Below, piece by piece: positions 36,713 through 47,575 of a DNA stretch of 64,000 bases. The stretch lies in contig CM055899.1 in NCBI GenBank assembly GCA_029582155.1, forward strand, positions 81,189,556 through 81,253,555. Direction: 5' to 3'. The stretch's first letter is position 1; each line of letters starts with the position of its first letter. This DNA is from Panopea generosa (taxonomy: Eukaryota > Mollusca > Bivalvia > Adapedonta > Hiatellidae). Under the pieces are notes generated by a model. The model was not told the origin of the DNA. It worked only from the letters and a program-made list of their open reading frames with translations, and searched no databases. The position numbers and the translations under genes are program-made.

Positions 36713-39700
36713 GTAGGATGTTCATTTTCTACTAGGCATTCAGAAATTGTTTCTTTTTATGTGTACTAATCGTCTTGGCTGCTGTTTTCAACTGCAGATG
36801 CCTACTCAGGTGAAGAAAGAAGAGGTCAATCAGGGAATCAGATGTAAGAACAACTTTCTTTCTTATATTAATTACGATTGTGTTTTTATTTTAAATCATC
36901 GCGTGCGCCTTTTTTTCTACACGTTTCGGAGATGAAGAATTAAGAAGATGAAATCAATCAACTCATATAGGATGTTTCCTTTCATTTTCTATTATGCATT
37001 GAGAAATTGTTCATTTTTACATGTACTAATCGTCTCTGCTGCTGTTTTCGATTGCAGATGCCTCCACAGGTGAAGAAAGAAGACGTCCACCAGCGCCACA
37101 GATGTAAGTACTACTTTCTTTCTTATATTAATACGGTTGTGTTTTTATTTTTAATCCTCGCGTGCGCCTTTTTAACTACACGTGTCGCAGAAGAAGAATG
37201 AAGAAGAAGAAATCAATCAACTCATATAGGAGGTTTTCTTTCATTTTCTATTATCCATTGAGAAATTGTTTCTTTTTATATGTACTAATCGTCTCTGCTG
37301 CTGTTGATTACAGATGCCTCCACAGGTGAAGAAAAAAGACGTCCAGCAGCACCACCGATGTAAGTACAACTTTCTTTCTTATGTTATTACGATTATGTTT
37401 TTATTTTTAATCCTCGCGTGCGCCTTTTTTCCTTCATGTGTCGCAGAAGAAGAATGAAGATGAAATCAATCAACTCATATAGGATGTTTTCTTTCATTTT
37501 CTATCATGCATTGAGAAATAGTTTCTTTTTATGTGTACTAATCGTCTTTGCTGCTGTTTTCGATTGCAGATGCTTCCACAGGTGAAGAAGGAAGACGTCC
37601 ACCAGCGCCACAGATGTAAGTACAACTTTCTTTCTTATATAGATTAAGATTATGTTTTTATTTTTAATCCTCGCGTGCGCCTTTTTTCTACTTGTGTCGC
37701 AGAAGAAGAATGAAGATGAAATCAATCAACTCATATCGGATGTTTTTATTTCATTTTCTATAATGCATTGAGAAATTGTTTCTTTTTATATGTACTAATC
37801 GTCTCTGCTGTTGTTTTCGATTGCAGATGCCTCCACAGGTGAAGAAAGAAGACGTCCACCAGCGCCACAGATGTAAGTACTACTTTCTATTTTATATTAT
37901 TACGGTTGTGTTTTTATTTTTAATCCTCGCGTGCTCCTTTTTTACTACATGTGTCGCATAAGAAGAATGAAGAAGAGAAATCAATCAACTCATATAGGAT
38001 GTTTTCTTTCATTTTCTATTATGCATTGAGAAATTGTTTCTTTTTATATGTACTAATCATCTCTGCTGCTGTTGATTACAGATACCTCCACCGGTGAAGA
38101 AAGAAGACGTCCACCAGCACCACTGATGTAGGTACAACTTTCTTTCTTATATTATTACGATTGTGATTTTATTTTTAATCCTCGCGTGCGCCTTTTTTCC
38201 TACATGTGTCGCAGAAGAAGAATGAAGAAGATGAAATCAATCTACTCATATAGGATGTTTTCTTTCATTTTCTATAATGCATTGAGAAATTGTTTCTTTT
38301 TATATGTACTAATCGTCTCTGCTGCTGTTTTCGATTGCAGATGCCTCAACAAGTGAAGAAAGAAGACGACAACCAGCGCCACAGATGTTAAGTACAACTT
38401 TCTTTATTATATTAAGATTGTCTTTATTTTTAATCCTCGCGTGCGCCTTTTTTTCTACACATGTCGCAGAGCAATAATGAAGATGAAATCAATCAACTCA
38501 TATAGGATGTTTTCTTTCATTTTCTATTATGCATTGAGAAATTGTTTCTTCTTATATGTACTAATCGTCTTTGCTGCTGTTTTAGATTGCAGATGCCTCT
38601 TCAGGTGAAGAAAGAAGACGTCCACCAGCGCCACAGATGTAAGTACAACTTTCTTTCTTATATTAATTATGATGGTGTTTTTATTTTTAATCCTCGCGTG
38701 CGCCTTTTTTCTACAAGTGCCGCAGAAGAAGAATGTAAAAGATGAAATCAATCAACTCATATAGGATGTTTTCTTTCATTTTCTATTATGCATTGGGAAA
38801 TTGTTTCTTTTTATATGTACTAATCGTCTCTGCTGCTGTTTTCGATTGCAGATGCCTCCACAGGTGAAGAAAGTAGACGTCCACCAGCGCCACAGATGTA
38901 AGTACAACTTTCTCTCCTATATTAATTAAGATTGTGTTTTTATCTTTAATCCTCGCGTGCGCCTTTTTTCTACATGTGTCGCAGAAGAAGAATGAAGATG
39001 AAATCAATCAACTCATATAGGATGTTTTCTTTCATTTTCTATTATGCATTGAGAAATTGTTTCTTTTTAAATGTACTTATCGTCTTTGCTGCTGTTTTCG
39101 ATTGCAGATGCCTCCACAGGTGAAGAAAGAAGACGTCCACCACCGCAACCGATGTAAGTACAACTTTCTTTTTTATATTAATTAAGATTGTGTTTTCATT
39201 TTTAATTCTCGCGTGCGCCTTTTTTACTACACGTGTCGCAGAAGAAGAATGAAGAAGAAGAAATTCATCAACTCATATAGGATGTTTTCTTTCATTTTCT
39301 ATTATGCATTGAGAAGTTGTTTCTTTTTATATGTACTAATCGTCTCTGCTGCTGTTGATTACAGATACCTCGACAGGTGAAGAAAGAAGACGTCCACCAG
39401 CACCACCGATTTAGGTACAACTATCTTTCTTATATTATTACGATTGTGTTTTTATTTTTAATCCTCGCGTGCGCCTTTTTTCCTACATGTGTCGCAGAAG
39501 AAGAATGAAGAAGATGAAATCAATCTACTCATATAGGATGTTTTCTTTCATTTTCTATAATGCATTGAGAAATTGTATCTTTTTATATGTACTAATCGTC
39601 TCTGCTGCTGTTTTCGATTGCAGATGCCTTCACAGGTGAAGAAAGAAGACGACAACCAGCGCCACAGATGTAAGTACAACTTTCTTTATTATATTAAGAT

Positions 39701-42700
39701 TGTTTTTATTTTTAATCCTCGTGTGCGCATTTTTTTTCTACACGTGTCGCAGAGGAAGAATGAAGATGAAATCAATCAACTCATATAGGATGTTTTCTTT
39801 CATTTTCTATTATGCATTGAGAAATTGTTTCTTCTTATATGTACTAATTGTCTTTGCTGCTGTTTTAGATTGCAGATGCCTCCACAGGTGAAGAAAGAAG
39901 ACGTCCACCAGCGCCACAGATGTAAGTACAACTTTCTTTCTTATATTAATTATGATGGTGTTTTTATTTTTAATCCTCGCGTGCGCCTTTTTTCTACAAG
40001 TGCCGCAGAAGAAGAATGTAAAAGATGAAATCAATCAACTCATATAGGATGTTTTCTTTCATTTTCTATTATGCATTGAGAAATTGTTTCTTTTTAAATT
40101 TACTAATCGTCTTTGCTGCTGTTTTCGATTGCAGATGCCTCCACAGGTAAAGAAAGAAGACATCCACCAGCGCAACCGATGTAAGTAAAACTTTATTTTT
40201 TATTTTAATTAAGATTGTGTTTTCATTTTTAATCCGCGCGTCCGCCTTTTTTTCTACACATGTCGCAGAAGAAGAATGATGAAGATGAAATCATTCAACT
40301 AATATAGGATGTTTCCTTTCATTTTCTATGACGCATTGAGAAAGTGTTTCTATTTATATGTACTAATCGTCTTTGCTGCTGTTTTCGATTGCAGATGCCT
40401 CCACTGGTGAAGAAAGATGACGTCAACCAGCGCCACAGATGTAAGTACAACTTTCTTTCTTATATTAATTATGATGGTGTTTTTTTTTTTAATCCTCGCG
40501 TGCGCCTTTTTTCTACACGTGTCGCAGAGGAAGAATGAAGATGAAATCAATCAACTCATATAGGATGTTTTCTTTCATTTTCTATTATGCATTGAGAAAT
40601 TGTTTCTTCTGATGTGTACTAATCGTTTTTGCTGCTGTTTCAGATTGCAGATGCCTCCACAGGTGAAGAAAAAAGACGTCCACCAGCGCCACAGATGTAA
40701 GTACAACTTTCTTTCTTATATTAATTATGATGGTGTTTTTATTTTTAATCCTCGCGTGCTCCTTTTTTCTACACGTGTCGCAGAGGAAGAATGTAAAAGA
40801 TGAAATCAATCAACTCATATAGGATGTTTTCTTTCATTTTCTATTATACATTGAGAAATTGTTTCTTTTTATATGTACTTATCGTCTTTGCTGCTATTTT
40901 CGATTGCAGATGCCTCCACAGGTGAAGAAAGAAGACATCCACCAGCGCAACCGATGTAAGTACAACTTTCTTTTTTATTTTAATTAAAATTGTGTTTTCA
41001 TTTTTAATCATCGCGTGCGCCTTTTTTTCTACACATGTCGCAGAAGAAGAATGATGAAGATGAAATCATTCAACTAATATAGGATGTTTCCTTTCATTTT
41101 TTATGACGCATTGAGAAAGTGTTTCTATTTATATGTACTAATCGTCTTTGCTGCTGTTTTCGATTGCAGATGCCTCCACTGGTGAAGAAAGATGACGTCC
41201 ACCAGCGCCACAGATGTAAGTACAACTTTTTTTCTTATATTAATTATGATGGTGTTTTTATTTTTAATCCTCGCGTGCGCCTTTTTTCTACACGTGTCGC
41301 AGAGGAATAATGAAGATGAAATCAATCAACTCATATAGGATGTTTTCTTTCATTTTCTATTATGCATTGAGAAATTGTTTCTTCTGATGTGTACTAATCG
41401 TTTTTGCTGCTGTTTTAGATTGCAGATGCCTCCGCAGGTGAAGAAAGAAGACGTCCACCAGCGCCACAGATGTAAGTACAACTTTCTTTCTTATATTAAT
41501 TATGATGGTGTTTTTATTTTTAATCCTCGCGTGCTCCTTTTTTCTACACGTGTCGCAGAGGAAGAATAAAGATGAAGTCAATCAACTCATATAGGATGTT
41601 TTCTTTCATTTTCTATTATGCATTGAGAAATTGTTTCTTTTTATATGTACTAATCGTCTTTGCTGCTGTTTTCGGTTGCAGATGCCTCCACAGGTGAAGA
41701 AAGAAGACGTCCACCAGCGCCACAGATGTAAGTACAACTTTCTTTGTTATATTAATTAAGATTGTGTTTATATATTTAATCATCGCGTGCGCTTTTTTTT
41801 TCTACACGTGTCGCAGAAGAAGAATGGAGATGAAATCAATCAACTCATATAGGATGTTTTCTTTCATTTTCTATTATGCATTGGGAATTTGTTTCTTTAA
41901 ATATGTACTAATCGTCTCTGCTGCTGTTTTCGATTACAGATGCCTCCACAGGTGAAGAAAGTAGACGTCCACCAGCGCCACAGATGTAAGTACAACTTTC
42001 TTTCTTATATTAATTAAGATTGTGCTTTTATTTTTAATCCTCGCGTGCGCCTTTTTTTACATGTTTCGCAGAAGAAGAATGAAGATGAAATCAATCAACT
42101 CATATAGGATGTTTTCTTTCATTTTCTATTATGATTTGAGGAAGTGTTTCTTCTTATATGTACAAATCGTCTTTGCTGCTGTTTTAGATTGCAGATGCCT
42201 CCACAGGTGAAGAAAGAAGACGCCCACCAGCGCAACCGATGTAAGTACAACTTTCTTTCTTATATTAATTAAGATTGTGTTTTCATTTTTTAATCCTCGC
42301 GTGTGCCTTTTTTTCTACACATGTCGCAGAAGAAGAATGAAGAAGATGAATTCATTCAACTCATATAGGGTGTTTCCTTTCATTTTCTATTACGCATTGA
42401 GAAAGTGTTTCTATTTAAATGTACTAATCGTCTTTGCTGCTGTTTTCGATTGCAGATGCCTCCACAGGTGAAGAAAGAAGACGTCCACCAGCGCCACAGA
42501 TGTAAGTACAACTTTCTTTTTTATATTAATTGTGATGGTGTTTTTTTTTTTTTAATCCTCGCGTGCACCTTTTTTTCTACACGTGTCGCAGAGGAAGAAT
42601 GAAGATGAAATCAATCAACTCATATAGGATGTTTTCTTTATTTTCTATTATGCATTGTGAAAGTGTTTCTTCTTATATGTACTAATCATCTTTGCTGCTG

Positions 42701-43535
42701 TTTTCGATTGCAGATGCCTCCACAGGTGAAGAAAGAAGACGTCCACCAGCGCCACAGATGTAAGTACAACTTTCTTTCTTATATTAATTTTGATGGTGTT
42801 TTTATTTTTAATCTTCGCGTGCGCCTTTTTTTCTACACGTGTCGCAGAGGAAGAATGAAGATGAAATCAATCAACTCCTATAGGATGTTTTCTTTCATTT
42901 TCTATTATGCATTGAGAAATTTTTTTTTGTTATATGTATTAAATGTCTCTGCTGCTGTTTTCGATTGCAGATGCCTCCACAGGCGAAGAAAGAAGATATC
43001 CACCAGCGCCACATATGTAAGTACATCTTTCTTTCTTATATTAATTACGATTGTGTTTTTTTATCCTTGCGTGCGCCTTTTATTCCTACATGTGTCGCAG
43101 ATGCCTCCACAGGTGAAGAAAGAAAACGTCCACCAGCGCCGCAGATGTAAGTACAACTTTCTTTCTTATATTATTTATGATTGTGTTTTTAGTTTAATCC
43201 TCGCGTGCGGCTTTTTTTCTACACGTATTGCAGAAGAAAAATGAAGTAGATGAAATCAATCTACTCATATAGGATGTTAGCTTTCATATTCTATTATGCA
43301 TTGAGAAATTGTTTCTGTTTATATGTATTAATCGTCTTTGCCGCTGTTTTCGATTGCAGATGCCTCCACAGGTGAAGAAAGAAGACGTCCACCAGCGCCA
43401 TTAATGTAAGTATAACTGTTTTTCTTATATTATTACGATTGTGTTTTTATATTTAATCCTCGCGTGCGCCTTTTTTTCTACATGTGTTGCAGAAGAAGAA
43501 TGAAAAAGACAAAATCAATCAACAAAGTAGGACGT
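36713..43535 (+). repeat. 257-bp tandem array of exon A-intron-exon B units, about 27 copies
   Basis: Segment A begins at 36798, 37058, 37314, 37570, 37827, 38082, 38341, 38593, 38852, 39108, 39365, 39624, 39876, 40135, 40395, 40651, 40910, 41170, 41426, 41682, 41940, 42195, 42456, 42714, 42971, 43101 and 43360. Each copy is preceded by a branch-site-like TACTAAT, a TCTTTGCTGCTGTTTT tract and GATTGCAG, and is followed by GTAAGTAC. About 65 bp on, CTACACGTGTCGCAG leads into segment B. Duplications are visible: three units repeat at 775 bp (40135/40910, 40395/41170, 40651/41426) and five at 1283 bp (38082/39365, 38341/39624, 38593/39876). No single frame reads through successive spliced units, so a long protein is unlikely. 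Long frames on both strands cross introns and are not genes. Confidence 0.93.
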
Positions 43536-43644
43536 TCTGTTGTGTAATTTTTTCTTTCTTCTGTATTTATGTTTTTGATATTGTTACAGATACTGTCTCA
43601 AAGGAGAAATGATTTCTACAATATAATGTTTATATCATATTTAG

Positions 43645-43928
43645 CCGGGCCCGATTAGCTCAGTCTGTTACGCGTCTGACTATCAATCCAGGTGTCTTGA
43701 GTTCCAATCCCTGCCCTGTAACATTCTCCGTGATGATTGATATACGACATTGTGTCTTATTATCTTTTGTATCTCATCGTTGATTCAAGTGGGAATGTTA
43801 TCAGTTAATTGCGGAGATGGGTTGTGCTCGAGTACTGGTTAATCCCAGGAAATAGTGGTTAGGTTAACTGATCGTCTGTTAGCCCTCTATGGCATAAAAT
43901 GACGCTAAATATTCAATCAATCAATCAA
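43645..43928 (+). repeat. tRNA-headed SINE, family B, full copy with target-site duplication
   Basis: The head CCCGATTAGCTCAGTCTGTT and B box GAGTTCCAATCCC are tRNA-like, the body contains CGAGTACTGGTTAATCCCAG, and the tail is (AATC)n. The element is flanked by a perfect 15-bp duplication, TTATATCATATTTAG, at 43630-43644 and 43929-43943. The duplicated sequence is the acceptor region of the exon-like segment that follows. Clean ends and a perfect duplication indicate a recent insertion. Confidence 0.93.
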
Positions 43929-43943
43929 TTATATCATATTTAG

Positions 43944-44001
43944 GGATAGACATGATATGGACATGACAAATGAAGTCACACCCCGAACCAAGGAAGGTCA
44001 G
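43944..44001 (+). other. Exon-like segment C, copy 1
   Basis: After CATATTTAG the segment reads GGATAGACATGATATGGACA through ACCAAGGAAGGTCAG, followed by GTGAGTTA. One frame is open across it. Diverged copies follow at 44467, 44829, 45918 and 47100, each after a similar TATNTAG acceptor and each sharing GACATG...AAATGAAG.C.ACA. The segment is part of the older module family downstream of the 257-bp array. Confidence 0.5.
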
Positions 44002-44019
44002 GTGAGTTATATTGTATTT

Positions 44020-44345
44020 TAGTGTCTGGTACAACATATAGAGAAATAAGACCTGGAGCACTTATAATGAAAAAAATGGGCTACACCATTAGTGTTTGGA
44101 TGGCTTGGTCTAACTATCAATCCAGGGTTACGATTACGAATCCCGTTTGTTCAGTCTATGTGATGATTGGTATCTTGACATTGATTGTTATTGCTATTTG
44201 CTTCTCATCGCTGATTCAAGTTGGAAATAGACAAGTGTGCTCTAGCACTGGTTAATCTTCAAATATCCAGATGGGAGTGCTAGGGTTAATTGATCATCAG
44301 TAAGTCCTCGATGGCATAAACAAGAGCAAAATATTGAAAGAATCA
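44020..44345 (+). repeat. SINE family B, degenerate copy
   Basis: AACTATCAATCCAGGGTTAC, GTGATGATTGGTATCTTGAC, GCTCTAGCACTGGTTAATCT and CTCGATGGCATAAACAAGAG correspond in order to the intact family B copy at 43645-43928, with many substitutions. The 77-codon frame across it is accidental. Confidence 0.75.
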
Positions 44346-44466
44346 AACAGTAGTTACATTGTACTGCAGTCTTATCAACTGTTGCTATTCTGTATAATGC
44401 ATATACAAGTTTGTACAAATATGTTAAATGTTATTTCTACAATATAATTTTTATGTCATATGTTTA

Positions 44467-44521
44467 GAGACTGACATGTTGAACATGAGAAATGAAGCAA
44501 CACAAACCCGAATCAAGGAAG
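44467..44521 (+). other. Exon-like segment C, copy 2
   Basis: ATATGTTTAG precedes AGACTGACATGTTGAACATG and the segment ends ATCAAGGAAG before GTGAGCTA. It aligns with copy 1 throughout, minus an insertion of GTCAG at the donor. Confidence 0.5.
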
Positions 44522-44564
44522 GTGAGCTACAAGTATTATAGTATCTGGTACAACATGCAGAGAA

Positions 44565-44710
44565 ATCAGTTTGGTGTCTTGGTCTGACTAATCCAAGGGT
44601 CATGATTATGAATCTCGGTTTGTCAAGATAAGATTAAGATAGCTGATCATCTGTCTGTAATTCTTCAATGGCTGTAACAAGAAGCAAAATATTCAAAGAA
44701 TCAAATAGGA
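44565..44710 (+). repeat. SINE family B, degenerate fragment
   Basis: GTCTTGGTCTGACTAATCCA, CATGATTATGAATCTCGGTT and CTGATCATCTGTCTGTAATT retain the order of the family B head and 3' part with the middle deleted. Confidence 0.55.
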
Positions 44711-44828
44711 GTTTTACTCGTATTATTATGCAAACATGTTGCTTTTCTGTAAATTGCATCTACACGTAAGTTTGTACAAATGTGTAAAATGCTATTTCTA
44801 CAATATAATGTTTATGTCGTATATTTAG

Positions 44829-44960
44829 GGATGAACCTGAGAAATGAAGCCACACATCGCTAGTGACATCTTCCATGAAGGTGCCCCAGTCTACAGACCA
44901 GACCAGCTTGCCATCATTATCATGTCTTCTAGGATCCTTTGCTCACACAACTATTAATGC
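44829..44960 (+). other. Exon-like segment C/D, copy 3
   Basis: GTATATTTAG precedes GGATGAACCTGAGAAATGAA. The segment continues through CAGACCAGACCAGCTTGCCA and TCTTCTAGGATCC and ends TTAATGCAG before GTCAGAATA. The second half (D: CAGACC...TCTAGGATCC...AG|GTNNG) recurs at 45655-45735, 46010-46080, 46700-46792 and 47365-47420. Stops lie in each frame in at least some copies, so coding function is doubtful. Confidence 0.45.
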
Positions 44961-45194
44961 AGGTCAGAATAAATATTACGATGCTGTCTGTCTCATTCAA
45001 GCATTAAATGTAAAAGCCAGTTGTTTGGTCAAAATTCAAATTATCGGTGATTAATTAATTCGAAACATCGTCATAGACTGAAAAATTAAGAAAACTAAGT
45101 ATCCAAATAAAGATTGAAAACTATTCTAATTATTCTCAACTCTGCATTGTGTTGTTGGTATATTAACAAATTTCTGTGTCTTTTTAAATCACAG

Positions 45195-45298
45195 ATGAAA
45201 ACAACAGACAATGAGAACCATGGTCACAGACACAAGTTACTTTCTTCTACAAGCATCACTGACGAAGAGTGGAGACAATGTAATCCATCAACAAATAG
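45195..45298 (+). other. Exon-like segments related to A and B
   Basis: CACAG precedes ATGAAAACAACAGACAATGA, related to segment A in position and in its purine-rich content. The part CACTGACGAAGAGTGGAGAC to CATCAACAAATAG before GTAAAACT resembles segment B with a good donor. The link is by layout and short motifs only. Confidence 0.35.
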
Positions 45299-45374
45299 GT
45301 AAAACTGTATTTTCATTTGATGGTTTTGTATTCATCTTTGATAATCGGGTCAGTTGTACATGTGTTACCGGTCA

Positions 45375-45406
45375 GGAATGAAGATAACAACAACCATCAA
45401 CAACCA
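45375..45406 (+). other. Exon-like segment B, isolated copy with canonical donor
   Basis: ACCGGTCAG precedes GAATGAAGATAACAACAACC and ATCAACAACCAT, followed by GTAAGTGA. It is recognisably the same segment as B in the 257-bp array, with an intact GTAAGT donor. It therefore gives the likely ancestral state of the donor. Confidence 0.5.
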
Positions 45407-45654
45407 TGTAAGTGAAAGGATTTCTGTTTTCCAACCTGCACTTGTACAATTGTGTTATTTTATATTTGCTAACGGTCTTTGCTGTTATGTTCAATTCCAG
45501 GATCAATCAGATTTGAAGAAAGATGTCTACAAGATTGTGTTTAATTTGTTAATTTTTTCTTCTGTATAATGCATTGTGTATTTTATTTTAGTTAACCATC
45601 CAAGGTGATATTGTTGATCAAGATGTTGTCACAAAGAAGTCAGTACCCATGTTA

Positions 45655-45735
45655 ACAGACCAGACCAGACCAAAGCAGACCTGCCTGCTTATCAATGTCA
45701 TCTAGGATCCGCTGCTCATCAAAAAAATCGATAGA
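45655..45735 (+). other. Exon-like segment D, copy 2
   Basis: ACCAGACCAGACCAAAGCAG, AATGTCATCTAGGATCCGCT and ATCGATAGAG before GTCAGTTTA align with the second half of the segment at 44829-44960. It shares the conserved TCTAGGATCC block and the donor. Confidence 0.45.
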
Positions 45736-45917
45736 GGTCAGTTTAAAATGTGTTGTGAAAAACAATATTGCAATTCCCTCTGATATTTTTCATGCGCGTT
45801 CTTGTAGTAATACTCACACTGGTGGGCTACTAGTATTTTAGAATCTTGTACAACCTGCAGAGAAATCAGGCCAGTAACATTTCATTTCTTATTTCGTATA
45901 ATATATCATATACCTAG

Positions 45918-46080
45918 GAAAGGACATGATAAATGAAGTCACACAATACAGGTCACTTCCATCTCTACCATTCTTCATGAAGATGAATGATCACGTGAAG
46001 CAACAGACCAGACCAACCAGCCATCGATATCATGTCCGCTAGTCATCTAGGATCCGTTGCACACAAAACGGTTAAAGCAG
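45918..46080 (+). other. Exon-like segment C/D, copy 4
   Basis: ATATACCTAG precedes GAAAGGACATGATAAATGAA. One frame is open for about 38 codons through QTRPTSHRYHVR to a TAG. The segment ends GTTAAAGCAG before GTCAGTATA. It pairs with the copy at 47100-47420, about 1.18 kb away, and the flanking introns also match, showing a larger module duplication. Confidence 0.5.
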
Positions 46081-46356
46081 GTCAGTATAAATATTAAATT
46101 TTGTTCTTTGCGGCTATTTTTAATCTGTATGTCATCACAAGAAAGACACTGCCAAGAGTGTTAATACTTATATATATATAACCTACTTATTTGTTTGAAC
46201 TCTTATCTTAATTACGGTAAAATAATCGTTGTGACAGATGAAAAATAAAGAAAATGTTTGCAAACAAATATGTAATTAAACTGTTTATACTATTCTTTAT
46301 GCTGCACTGTGTTAAGTTCTATAAGTTTAAAGCAGTCTATGTGTCTTTTATTCCAG

Positions 46357-46425
46357 ATGTTGTCATAGGTAAAGAAACAAGTCGACAAGAGCCAGCATCA
46401 GAAAGACGCTGCCAAGAGTGTACAT
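46357..46425 (+). other. Exon-like segment A, diverged copy
   Basis: GTGTCTTTTATTCCAG precedes ATGTTGTCATAGGTAAAGAA, which aligns with the array segment ATGCCTCCACAGGTGAAGAA. Downstream GAAAGACGCTGCCAAGAGTG leads to GTACATAC. The frame that is open in the array copies is also open here. This supports an old exon that later expanded in the 257-bp array. Confidence 0.45.
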
Positions 46426-46654
46426 ACTTAAATTTCATACATTAATTTGTTTTGTTTTCTTGTTTACCAACAGGGTTCGCTGCCTTGTTTAATCTACGCA
46501 AATGCGAAGAATGAAAAATATGAAGAATGAAAGACCAAGTCCATCAATATGCAAGCTTTTTCCCCTTTTATTCTGTGTGATACATTGTGTAATTATGTTA
46601 TTATATTTTTTATTAACAGTCCAAGATGCTATTGTTGATTACATTGTTGATTAC

Positions 46655-46793
46655 AGATGCTGCAACAGATGAAAAAGAAGTCGGTACCTTAGTTCACAGA
46701 CCAGACCAGTCCAGTCCAGTCCAGACCAGACCAGACAGCCTTTCAATTTCATGTCATCTAGGATCCGCTGCTCACGACAAATTCAATAGAGGT
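46655..46793 (+). other. Exon-like segments A and D, fused copy
   Basis: TTGATTACAG precedes ATGCTGCAACAGATGAAAAA (segment A-like) and runs on into repeated CCAGACCAGTCCAGTCCAGT, ATGTCATCTAGGATCCGCTG and CAATAGAG before GTTGGTAT. The CAGAC/CAGTC run is a short tandem repeat. Confidence 0.4.
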
Positions 46794-47099
46794 TGGTATA
46801 AAATGTATTGTGAAAAAAAAATATGCCCTCTGATTGTTCCATGTGTACTCTTGTAGTTCACTGGGTGATTAGTTCATATGATTGAATACTGAACATGAAT
46901 CGAGGAAGGTGGGATACTTTTTAATATCTAGTATAACCTACAGAGAAACCAGGCTTGGAACATTTTTTACGATAACCGGTCGACACTATTAAGAGTACAT
47001 TTGCTGTATTGTCCAGATAAGTATGTAAACGTGTTAAGTATTTTTATTCTATACAATGTGTTTTACTTTGTACACTATAATGTATATATCATATATCTA

Positions 47100-47420
47100 G
47101 GAAAGGACATGACAAATGAAGCCACACAATCCAGGTCACTTCATCTCTACCAGTCTTCATGAAGATGAAAGATCATGTGAAGCAGGTGCCCGTGGCAACA
47201 GACCCGACCAGCCAGCTATCCAGGTGCCCATGGCAACAGACCCAACCAGTCAGCCATCCAGATACCCTCATCAACAAACCGGACGAGCCAGCCATCCAGG
47301 TACCCTCATTAACAGACCCGACGAGCCAGCTATCCAGGTGCCTTCGGTACAAGACCAGCCAGCCATAATGTCATGTCCTCTAGTCTTCTAGGATCCGTTG
47401 CTCACATAATAATTAAAACG
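47100..47420 (+). other. Exon-like segment C/D, copy 5, with 38-bp internal repeats
   Basis: ATATATCTAG precedes GAAAGGACATGACAAATGAA. The interior at 47183-47367 holds about five 38-bp repeats beginning CAGGTGCCCGTGGCAACAGA, open in two frames and coding Pro/Gln/Asp-rich peptides. The TCTAGGATCC block and ATTAAAACGG before GTGAGTAT close the segment. Confidence 0.5.
47183..47367 (+). repeat. 38-bp tandem repeat inside an exon-like segment
   Basis: Units start CAGGTGCC/CAGATACC/CAGGTACC and continue with CAACAGACCCGACCAGCCAG and CTATC or CCATC. The period of 38 is not a multiple of three, so each copy is read in a different frame, yet two frames stay open to 47391. Confidence 0.9.
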
Positions 47421-47575
47421 GGTGAGTATAGATATTACAATACTTTCTGACTGATAATTAGGATAAACATTGAAAGTTATTTGTTTTTTTAACCCAACCA
47501 TAATTCAATTAATCGTTATCACAGATGAAAAATAAAGAAAACCATGTCTGCAAAGATGTAAATAAACTGTTTCTA

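Noticed and set aside
42657..43244. 195-codon plus-strand frame in the 257-bp array
   Set aside because: It reads straight through the introns between segments that have canonical splice sites, and similar frames exist on the minus strand of most units.
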